NCBI GenBank assembly: GCA_944391725.1
Contig: CALXUQ010000013.1
Location: forward strand, 1-38,979
From: an uncultured Alphaproteobacteria bacterium
GTDB taxonomy: Bacteria; Pseudomonadota; Alphaproteobacteria; RF32; CAG-239
Reading direction: 5' to 3'
DNA: 38,979 nt
The translations under genes were made by a program, and so were the position numbers. Below are positions 27,962 to 34,280 of this stretch, in pieces (position 1 is the first letter of the stretch; every line of letters begins with the position of its first letter). Under the pieces are notes generated by a model. It searched no databases, was not told where the DNA came from, and worked only from the letters and a program-made list of their open reading frames with translations.

Positions 27962-27968
27962 TTAAAAC

Positions 27969-27992
27969 AGCCGGGTTTATCCCGGCTTTTTT
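27969..27992 (+). terminator. Rho-independent terminator of tRNA-Asp
   Basis: GCCGGG (27970-27975) pairs with CCCGGC (27981-27986) around TTTAT and is followed by six T residues; a flanking A-T pair extends the stem. It lies 8 bases beyond the CCA end. Copies recur at about 28223-28246 and 28477-28501. Confidence 0.88.
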
Positions 27993-28045
27993 GTGGCCTG
28001 GACCGACGCGGTCGAAGGAGGGACCCCGGTCGCGAGCAAATGGGT

Positions 28046-28074
28046 AAAAAAACTGACTAGATGTCAGTTTTTTT
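28046..28074 (+). terminator. Second hairpin terminator in repeat unit 1
   Basis: A perfect 12-bp stem, seven A then CTGAC (28046-28057) with GTCAG then seven T (28063-28074), around a TAGAT loop. It has the form of a bidirectional terminator and recurs in unit 2 at 28300-28328. Confidence 0.75.
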
Positions 28075-28084
28075 AGACTTTTGA

Positions 28085-28144
28085 AAAGAACTTGTTAATT
28101 TGCGCGTCCGCGAGAGCGAGACAAGCAAATGTTACAAGTACTTT
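28085..28144 (+). ncRNA. Long GAGA-capped hairpin element, copy 1
   Basis: A 60-base region folds into one long interrupted hairpin: AAAG/CTTT, ACTTGT/ACAAGT, ATTTGC/GCAAAT, then GTC/GAC and CGC/GCG closed by a GAGA (GNRA-type) loop. The regular stacking over some 25 pairs argues for a selected RNA or DNA structure. It recurs unchanged in unit 2 at 28339-28398. Whether it is transcribed is unknown; the preceding terminators make read-through from the tRNA unlikely but not impossible. Confidence 0.5.
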
Positions 28145-28195
28145 GACCGAAGCGCAGTTGTTGAGCGTTTAGGCGCGAAACTTACGGAGCAAGAA

Positions 28196-28449
28196 GAGCC
28201 TCGTCGCTCCCGCCATTAAAACAGCCGGGTTTATCCCGGCTTTTTTGTGGCCTGGACCGACGCGGTCGAAGGAGGGACCCCGGTCGCGAGCAAATGGGTA
28301 AAAAAACTGACTAGATGTCAGTTTTTTTAGACTTTTGAAAAGAACTTGTTAATTTGCGCGTCCGCGAGAGCGAGACAAGCAAATGTTACAAGTACTTTGA
28401 CCGAAGCGCAGTTGTTGAGCGATACCTCGCGAAACCTACGTAGCAAGAA
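28196..28449 (+). repeat. 254-bp tandem repeat, unit 2
   Basis: Same layout as unit 1: 20-nt tRNA-Asp tail copy (28196-28215, not a functional tRNA since the 5' part is absent), terminator, second hairpin, long hairpin (28339-28398) and tail. Differences from unit 1 are confined to one short stretch near the right end: a six-base block (TTTAGG in unit 1, ATACCT in unit 2) and two single changes. Confidence 0.95.
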
Positions 28450-28509
28450 GAGCCTCGTCGCTCCCGCCATTAAAACAGCCGGGTTTATCCCGGCTTTTTT
28501 TGTGGCCTG
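28450..28509 (+). repeat. Partial third repeat unit (tRNA tail + terminator)
   Basis: The first 60 bases of the unit occur a third time: the 20-nt tRNA-Asp tail followed by the GCCGGG/CCCGGC terminator with one additional T, ending at GTGGCCTG, after which the sequence is unique. It therefore bounds the array as the right-hand direct repeat. Confidence 0.93.
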
Positions 28510-28557
28510 TTATAATGTTGTGGCGTAGAATAGTGCAGGATAAATATTGAGATGGAC

Positions 28558-28588
28558 ACAAAAAAAGCAGTCAAAAGACTGCCTTTTA
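28558..28588 (-). terminator. Terminator of the orphan gene at 28596-29048
   Basis: On the minus strand, GGCAGTC pairs with GACTGC around TTTT and is followed by a run of T. It starts within 10 bases of the gene's stop. Confidence 0.8.
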
Positions 28589-28595
28589 AATGCAA

Positions 28596-29048
28596 CTATC
28601 GCGATGCCTGAGGCTTTAGCTTTGCAGACAGATTTTTTGCAACGGGAGTGTCAAAAAAATCGGGCGAAACCTCGTTTATGGTCGGCCAAATATCGCCTTC
28701 TTTGCCTCGATATACGCCCAAGAAAACTTTAGTTTCGCTGTTGAAATTAAAAATTTTCTTGAGGTCGGAATAATATTTTTTGACCACGGGGAAATTTTCT
28801 TTTTTTAGCTCCCAAGAATCCCCTTCCTTCACATCATCAGACTGGTACAACACCAACTTATTGTTAAGAAAATACCCGCGGGGATAATTTTCCAACATGA
28901 AGGATATTTGCTCAGGGTTAAAACCGCAGTTGGTGAGAATTTCGCGGTGTGAAAACGGTTTGCCTTTTTCACCCAAAATCATTCCGACATTGGGTACCAA
29001 GACAAAAGCCCGCCGTTGACTATGATATTCTTCTAAAGCTTGGTTCAT
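28596..29048 (-). CDS. Hypothetical protein, 150 aa
   Basis: I do not recognise this soluble protein of 150 residues. It has no signal peptide or membrane segment. Notable parts are a hydrophobic N-terminal strand (AFVLVPNVGMILGEKG), an aromatic middle (NYPRGYFLNNKLVLYQ) and IWPTINEVSPDFFDTP near the end. An AAGGAA ribosome site lies six bases ahead of the ATG, and a clear terminator follows the stop, so it looks like a real single-gene unit. It sits between the tRNA-Asp repeat array and the Mla operon and may belong to either an accessory insertion or the local core. Confidence 0.7.
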   Translation of the reverse strand: MNQALEEYHSQRRAFVLVPNVGMILGEKGKPFSHREILTNCGFNPEQISFMLENYPRGYFLNNKLVLYQSDDVKEGDSWELKKENFPVVKKYYSDLKKIFNFNSETKVFLGVYRGKEGDIWPTINEVSPDFFDTPVAKNLSAKLKPQASR

Positions 29049-29110
29049 CGTTAGTTCCTTATCATGTAGCTAGATGCTAAGCCTATCAGCAAGCGAGCTT
29101 GATTGCAAGC

Positions 29111-29680
29111 CTAAAAACCTTGGGCAATTTTTTGTGCCAGTTCGGAGAGTAGGCGGCTTTGGGCATTGACCAAATCATCATAGCTGTCACCAAGCGGTGC
29201 ACTCAAAACCACTTTCTCTTGTTTAAGGACACGTCCGGTATAATTTTTAATGGTCCACCAAGCTTCCAAATTTATGCTTTTACCCCAAGTTCCATCAAAT
29301 TTGTTGAGCTCAATCTGCACCAAATAATCAAAATCTTCACGCGCCGAAATACGTGGTTTGACCGAAGCTTTAGGCAGATAATAAGCCAAATCATCGGCCA
29401 CGACGCGTTGTATCATGGTTGATAAAGATTCGCTCCAGCGATTTTGTTCCGAAACATCAAGCTCAATTTGGTTTGCTTTCAGGGTCACGATTTGGGGCTT
29501 ATCGAGATAATCCGCGAGCGCAATTTCCATCACCCCGACATTGCCGCGGATTTTGTTGTTGGAATAGTTATGCAGATTGATAGATTGCAACGAGTAAAAG
29601 CGCGCAGGCTGACTAACTCCGGTAGCCACACAAGCCGAAATCAAAGTTAACAAGCCTAAAACTCCAAATATTTTTTTCAT
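29111..29680 (-). CDS. ABC-type transport auxiliary lipoprotein (PqiC/YmbA-like)
   Basis: The 189-residue lipoprotein has a signal peptide with lipobox ISAC (lipidated C17), followed by the ABC_trans_aux pattern: ARFYSLQS near the N-terminus, GVMEIALADYLDKPQIV, RWSESLSTMIQRVVADDLAYYLP, and a C-terminal helix (RLLSELAQKIAQ). PqiC-type proteins are outer-membrane anchors for MCE-domain lipid bridges. It is the last gene of the Mla-type operon and overlaps the mlaD stop by one base, so translation is coupled. Confidence 0.87.
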   Translation of the reverse strand: MKKIFGVLGLLTLISACVATGVSQPARFYSLQSINLHNYSNNKIRGNVGVMEIALADYLDKPQIVTLKANQIELDVSEQNRWSESLSTMIQRVVADDLAYYLPKASVKPRISAREDFDYLVQIELNKFDGTWGKSINLEAWWTIKNYTGRVLKQEKVVLSAPLGDSYDDLVNAQSRLLSELAQKIAQGF

Positions 29681-30453
29681 TATTCGTCTCTCTTTCCTTT
29701 GAGGAGCGCCTCGGGGTGGCGTTCGATATAATCTGCAAAATTACGCAATGCTTTGGCCGCCTGGCTGACATTGATAGCCGCTTTGTTGAGGTTATCAAGT
29801 GTATCGGCCGCCGCGCCGGAATTGCTGTTCACGGTTTTGCTCATACTCTTAATCATTTTGTGGATTTCGGGCAGTTCTTCGTTTAGTGCGGTAAAGAACT
29901 GATTAAACTTAACCACGGATTCGCGAATAGGCAAATCTTGAATACCCTTGGAGATTTTGCCAAGTGGCGACAAAATGGTTGGGATTTCCAAAACATTTTT
30001 TTGTTTGGGTTCCTCGTGCATAATTGCCGGAGTGTCGGGAAACATTTCCAACTCAATCATCAACTGACCGGTCAAATAGCTCTGAGTGGTTAAGCGTGCC
30101 CGCAATCCTTTGGCAATCAGCGATGACACCAGATTATAATCCATTCCGCCGCTACCGGAATATTTGATATTATCTGTCGAGTTCATCCGTACATATACCG
30201 GAATACTAAAGCTCAAATCTTCGGGGTCGGCCTCAATTTCAATCCGCATCACCTTGCCGATTTGCACTCCCTTAAACACCACCGGAGAACCGACATTCAA
30301 CCCGTTAATGGATTCTTCAAAATACATTACTAACAGTTTTTCGTTTTGGCTCAAAAAATTGTTTTTGATAAAAATGGCAAAGATAATGACCAACACGGCA
30401 ATACCGGTCGACATAAACAGTCCGATTAATTTTTTGTTGGGTTGATTACGCAT
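29680..30453 (-). CDS. mlaD: MCE/MlaD family lipid transport protein
   Basis: The 257-residue protein has one N-terminal membrane anchor (about 9-28) and a single MCE domain (about 38-120: MYFEESINGLNVGSPVVFKGVQIG, typical MCE start) followed by a long helical region. MCE proteins form hexameric rings that carry phospholipids across the periplasm. Its length exceeds E. coli MlaD (183) because of the C-terminal helices, as in PqiB-like or alphaproteobacterial members. It overlaps the ATPase gene upstream by 8 bases and the lipoprotein gene by 1. Confidence 0.93.
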   Translation of the reverse strand: MRNQPNKKLIGLFMSTGIAVLVIIFAIFIKNNFLSQNEKLLVMYFEESINGLNVGSPVVFKGVQIGKVMRIEIEADPEDLSFSIPVYVRMNSTDNIKYSGSGGMDYNLVSSLIAKGLRARLTTQSYLTGQLMIELEMFPDTPAIMHEEPKQKNVLEIPTILSPLGKISKGIQDLPIRESVVKFNQFFTALNEELPEIHKMIKSMSKTVNSNSGAAADTLDNLNKAAINVSQAAKALRNFADYIERHPEALLKGKRDE

Positions 30454-31213
30454 TTTTTATTTTTTCTCCCCGGGTCAAAAAGTTGTACACATCTTGGTTG
30501 GGCGGATTTTTCAAAAGCTCGCGCGGGTTACCTCTGGCGCTGATACTTTTGGTTGCCGTGTCCAAGAAAATAGAGTTGTTGCCAATGGCAAAAATAGAGT
30601 TGAGTTCGTGGGTAACTACCACAATGGTCGTGCCCAAACTTTGGTTAATGTCCAAGATGAGGTCATCAAGCATTTTAGAGCTGATAGGATCAAGTCCGGC
30701 GGAAGGTTCGTCAAAATATACAATCTCGGGGTCAAGCGCTAAAGCCCGTGCCAGTCCGGCACGTTTTTTCATACCGCCGCTGATTTCGGAAGGATAAAAT
30801 TCTTCAAAACCGGTAAGCCCGACCAGTGCGAGCTTAAGCGACACCAATTCGCTAATCATCTTGTCGGAATAGTTGGTATATTGCTTGAGCGGCAGAGCAA
30901 TATTTTCGGCCAAAGTCATGGAACTAAAGAGTGCGCCGCTTTGGTAGAGAATGCCGCATTTTTGCATAATCTGTTGGCGTTTTTGCTCATCTGCCGCCGT
31001 AAAGTTCACCCCGCCGATAACAATTTTGCCGTGAGCTGCCGGCACCAACCCGGTCAGCACACGCAGGAGCGAACTTTTTCCGCCGCCACTGGCCCCCATA
31101 ATGATAAACACATCACCTTTGTTGACTTCAAAACTAACGTTTTTGAGCAACACAAAATCGCCATAAGCAATGGTGAGGTCCGAAACGGCAATTTCGACAG
31201 GAGATTTCATCAT
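30446..31213 (-). CDS. mlaF: Mla-type ABC transporter ATP-binding protein
   Basis: The 255-residue ATPase carries Walker A GASGGGKSS (about 36-44), Q-loop YQSG, the signature ISGGMKKRAGLARAL, in which ISGGM is typical of MlaF, Walker B VYFDEPSAGLDP and the switch histidine in VVTHELNS. It would drive phospholipid transfer through MlaE. It overlaps mlaE by 4 bases (ATGA-type overlap) and mlaD by 8. Confidence 0.95.
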   Translation of the reverse strand: MMKSPVEIAVSDLTIAYGDFVLLKNVSFEVNKGDVFIIMGASGGGKSSLLRVLTGLVPAAHGKIVIGGVNFTAADEQKRQQIMQKCGILYQSGALFSSMTLAENIALPLKQYTNYSDKMISELVSLKLALVGLTGFEEFYPSEISGGMKKRAGLARALALDPEIVYFDEPSAGLDPISSKMLDDLILDINQSLGTTIVVVTHELNSIFAIGNNSIFLDTATKSISARGNPRELLKNPPNQDVYNFLTRGEKIKNA

Positions 31214-32322
31214 ATTCCGAGCACCTCAAAAATAACGGTAATAATACCCGTGACCACAATCATCCAGACAATGGCCGAAACCACGGCTTGGGTAGTGGCA
31301 CGACCGACACTATCGGCATTTCTCCCGCAGTAGATGCCGAAATAGCACCCGCATAAGGAGATAACAATACCAAACACCAAACCATGGAATACCCCGACCA
31401 AGAAGTTGGTCAAATCAAGTGCATTTATGGTGTATTTGTAATATTCGGGCGCGGAGATATCCAGCATCAGGATACCCACGGTTGCGCCGCCGATAATCCC
31501 CATAAAATCGGCCAGAATTACTAAAATCGGGGTAGCGATGGTGAGTGCCATGATGCGTGGTAAAACCAAAAAATCGGTTGTGGGAATCCCCATGGTTTTA
31601 AGCGCATCAATTTCCTCATTGACCTGCATGGTCCCAATGGTTGCGGCATAAGCGGCACCGGTACGACCGGCCATGATAATACCGACCATAATTGCCCCCA
31701 TAATTCGGGTCATGCCGATAGCCACCAGACTGGCCACATAAATTTGTGCTCCGAAAGTCTTGAGCTGAATTGCGCCCACAAAAGCCAAAATCAACCCGAC
31801 CATAAAGCTAACCAAAGATACAATACCGATAGCTTTATACGAGCAGTCTTGGAGAGCGAACAAGAAGTCAACTTGTCGCATTGTGGCCTTAGAACAGATG
31901 AACCGCCCCCAAGATTTGAGACATTGTCCGATAAAACTAAGACCTTTTTTAGAGCTTTGGAAAATATCATAGCCAAATCCGCCGAGCGATTCGAGCCACG
32001 GCAGTTTAGGGCTGGAGGGCAGGGAGGGTTTGCGATCCACCGCCAAGGCCAGATTAATAAGCCGTTCCAAGTTTTTAGGAACATCAATAAGTTTGAGCTG
32101 TTTTTTTTGTGATTTTGATAGCGCGGTTAGACGGTAAAGCACCACCACTAAAGAGGAATCCCATTGCTTTAGTTCAGAGGCATTGACCTGAATGTTTTGA
32201 ATATTTTTTTGTTGCGCGGTCATCAGCAGAGTTGAGAGCGCCGCCTCATCATCAAACTTGAGATAATCTCCGTTTAGCTCCAGCTCAAGAGTCTGATTAT
32301 GTTGTGCAAAATTCAGCTTCAT
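31210..32322 (-). CDS. mlaE: MlaE permease with N-terminal STAS-like domain
   Basis: The ATG at 32322 is preferred over the more distant in-frame start at 32385, because AGGA precedes it and the STAS-like fold begins there; this gives 370 residues. Residues 1-95 look like an MlaB/STAS domain (LELELNGDYLKFDDEAAL, VVVLYRLTAL, LKLIDVPKNLERLI). The remaining part is a MlaE permease with five or six membrane spans and the motif IMAGRTGAAYAATIGTM and EEIDALKTMGIPTTDFLVLPR. So the roles of E. coli MlaB and MlaE are joined in one chain. First gene of the operon mlaE-mlaF-mlaD-lipoprotein. Confidence 0.92.
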   Translation of the reverse strand: MKLNFAQHNQTLELELNGDYLKFDDEAALSTLLMTAQQKNIQNIQVNASELKQWDSSLVVVLYRLTALSKSQKKQLKLIDVPKNLERLINLALAVDRKPSLPSSPKLPWLESLGGFGYDIFQSSKKGLSFIGQCLKSWGRFICSKATMRQVDFLFALQDCSYKAIGIVSLVSFMVGLILAFVGAIQLKTFGAQIYVASLVAIGMTRIMGAIMVGIIMAGRTGAAYAATIGTMQVNEEIDALKTMGIPTTDFLVLPRIMALTIATPILVILADFMGIIGGATVGILMLDISAPEYYKYTINALDLTNFLVGVFHGLVFGIVISLCGCYFGIYCGRNADSVGRATTQAVVSAIVWMIVVTGIITVIFEVLGI

Positions 32323-32453
32323 ACATAGGGTTCCTAAAATCAACTTGTATATTAAGGTATTATCATAAATCAAATTGTCAAGCATCAGCAGAATAAACTT
32401 TCGATGACTGAATAATTTGGTCAGTAATTTTTGATTTTTTTTGTAAATAAGCT

Positions 32454-32482
32454 TTGCTTAAGGGCTGATTTTGTGCTATGCT
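32454..32482 (+). promoter_or_regulatory. Promoter of the ABC exporter pair
   Basis: TTGCTT (32454-32459) and TATGCT (32477-32482) are separated by exactly 17 bases and lie about 30 bases before the ATG of the first exporter gene. The GCGGAG ribosome site follows. Confidence 0.55.
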
Positions 32483-32512
32483 CTGACAAAATTTTCTTGA
32501 TGCGGAGCCCTC

Positions 32513-34279
32513 ATGACTAATAACTTAACTCCTTTCCCCTCTAAAGCCCTTCCTTATGCTTGGATATATATCAAGAACTTTCGCTGGCAGACAGGTGTTG
32601 CTTTTGTGCTGGTATTGCTAACCGCCCTGCTTAGCAATTTATGTGATTGGTTTTTTGCCGAAATTATCTCCAGTGCTCGCCACCTCAATACCCAAGCAGG
32701 CTTTACTCAAGGTGCCAAATATATTACATATTTGTTTGTTTGCGGTGGTGTAAGTGTGTTGATTATGTATTTTAGCAATATCTATGGCACCAAAAAATTA
32801 TATACCCCCATGTACAACAAAATCATTGCCGATGGCTACGATTATCTGCTTGGACATTCTTATGGCTATGTTATCAATACGCAAACCGGCAGTTTTTTGC
32901 AACACATACAGCAACTGACGCGGATTCGTTTTCTGCTGAAATGTGCCATAAGCGATATCTGGCGTCCGGTGGCAGAAATTGTGATTAAGACTATTATTTT
33001 ATTGTGGATTCACCCGCTTTTAGGTGGGGGATTTTTCCTATGCACGCTTTTGGTGCTGTTGCCAAGTTCCGCCTTTGATAAAGAAATCAAACGCAAATCC
33101 AAATTGGCCGCTGCGGCCGGTGCTTTGGTCAATGGCTGGATAACCGATATTTTGAGTAACTTGAGCTTAGTGCGGTTGTTTGACCGCTTGGGCTTTGAGC
33201 AAAATCGCCTCCGCCCGATTCTGGGACAAGAATATCTCACTCGTTGCCTTAGCACCAAGGCTTGGTTTAACCAGCATTTATTAATCGGTTTGACCATTAC
33301 TTTTATGTCATTTGCGCTTTTGGTTCTAACGGTTTGGCTCTGGAGTGAAAACAAGCTTAACCTAACCGAAATGATATTTGTGCTCACCTCAGTTGTCAGC
33401 GGTCTCACTTGGATGGGAGATTTGCATATATATTTGCAAGATATTCAGGCCGGCCTTACCGAAGTTGAAAAAATGCTTGAGCCTTTTGCCCGACCGTGGG
33501 ATATTACCGATGGCAAAAATGCCAAAAAGCTCAAAGTTACTTCCGGCTCAATCGAGTTTAGAAATGTTGACTTTGCATATAACAAGAATAAAGCCGTGTT
33601 TAGCGGACTCAATCTCAAAATCGCCCCCGGAGAAAAGGTTGGTTTGGTCGGTCAAACCGGCAGCGGCAAAAGCACTTTAATGAACTTGCTGCTCCGCGCT
33701 TATGATGTTAATGGCGGGGAAATTTTGATAGATGGGCAAAATATTAAAAACGTCTCCCAAGAGAGTTTGCATCAAAGCATTGGGGTTATACCGCAAGATA
33801 CATCTTTGTTCCATCGTACCATTGCCGAAAATATTGCCTATGGTAAACCAAATGGCAAACTCAAAGATATTATTAGCGCTGCTAAAGATGCCTGTGCTGA
33901 TGATTTTATTTGCGAAAAGGCCGAAGGCTATCAGGCTCGTGTCGGCGATAAAGGGGTAAAACTTTCCGGTGGTGAGCGCCAAAGAGTGGCGATTGCCAGA
34001 GCAATTTTGAAAAACGCCCCGATTCTGATTTTAGATGAAGCGACTTCCTCGTTAGATAGCGAAACCGAAGCAAAAATCCAACAGGGTATCAACCAAATTA
34101 TCCAAAACAAGACTGTAATTGCGGTGGCGCACCGCTTGTCTACCCTAAAAGCCATGGATAGAATTGTGGTTTTAGATAAGGGCAAAATTATTGAGGAAGG
34201 CACGCCCGATTCGCTGATTAAAAAAGGCGGTAAATATGCAAAACTCTGGAAACTTCAACAAACCGGAGGGGAGAAATAA
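32513..34279 (+). CDS. ABC exporter half-transporter (type IV), first of a pair
   Basis: A 588-residue half-transporter: an N-terminal six-helix membrane domain (about 20-310) and a C-terminal nucleotide-binding domain (about 340-588). Walker A GQTGSGKST, Q-loop PQD, signature LSGGERQRVA, Walker B ILILDEATSSLD (with catalytic E) and H-loop VAHRLS are all canonical. Exporters of this class move lipids, peptides or drugs outward; the substrate is not deducible. The next gene, one base after the stop, is a paralogue, so the two probably form a heterodimer. Confidence 0.93.
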   Translation: MTNNLTPFPSKALPYAWIYIKNFRWQTGVAFVLVLLTALLSNLCDWFFAEIISSARHLNTQAGFTQGAKYITYLFVCGGVSVLIMYFSNIYGTKKLYTPMYNKIIADGYDYLLGHSYGYVINTQTGSFLQHIQQLTRIRFLLKCAISDIWRPVAEIVIKTIILLWIHPLLGGGFFLCTLLVLLPSSAFDKEIKRKSKLAAAAGALVNGWITDILSNLSLVRLFDRLGFEQNRLRPILGQEYLTRCLSTKAWFNQHLLIGLTITFMSFALLVLTVWLWSENKLNLTEMIFVLTSVVSGLTWMGDLHIYLQDIQAGLTEVEKMLEPFARPWDITDGKNAKKLKVTSGSIEFRNVDFAYNKNKAVFSGLNLKIAPGEKVGLVGQTGSGKSTLMNLLLRAYDVNGGEILIDGQNIKNVSQESLHQSIGVIPQDTSLFHRTIAENIAYGKPNGKLKDIISAAKDACADDFICEKAEGYQARVGDKGVKLSGGERQRVAIARAILKNAPILILDEATSSLDSETEAKIQQGINQIIQNKTVIAVAHRLSTLKAMDRIVVLDKGKIIEEGTPDSLIKKGGKYAKLWKLQQTGGEK

Positions 34280-34280
34280 G

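Larger units (their letters stand above)
27942..28195 (+). repeat. 254-bp tandem repeat, unit 1 (begins in tRNA-Asp 3' end)
   Basis: The unit starts with the tRNA-Asp 3' end from T-loop to CCA (20 nt), then a GCCGGG/CCCGGC terminator (27969-27992), a GACCG-ACG-CGGTC hairpin, a perfect 12-bp A-run/CTGAC hairpin ending in a T run (28046-28074), a long hairpin with GAGA loop (28085-28144) and a variable segment. No credible coding sequence lies in it. An almost identical unit follows at exactly 254 bases. This and the next unit fill the gap of more than 600 bases between the tRNA and the next gene. Confidence 0.95.

Noticed and set aside
28196-28215. Second and third tRNA-Asp genes
   Set aside because: Only the last 20 nt of the tRNA are copied; no D arm, anticodon arm or 5' acceptor strand precedes them.
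27942-28509. CRISPR array
   Set aside because: Units are 254 bp, only two and a fraction copies exist, spacers are not unique, and no cas gene is nearby.
28346-28528. 60-codon open frame within the repeat array
   Set aside because: It crosses the boundary between units 2 and 3 and covers hairpin and tRNA-tail sequence, with no ribosome site; it is a by-product of the repeat.
32323-32385. Longer mlaE start at 32385
   Set aside because: The additional residues do not fit the STAS-like fold and no ribosome site precedes that start; AGGA precedes the ATG at 32322.
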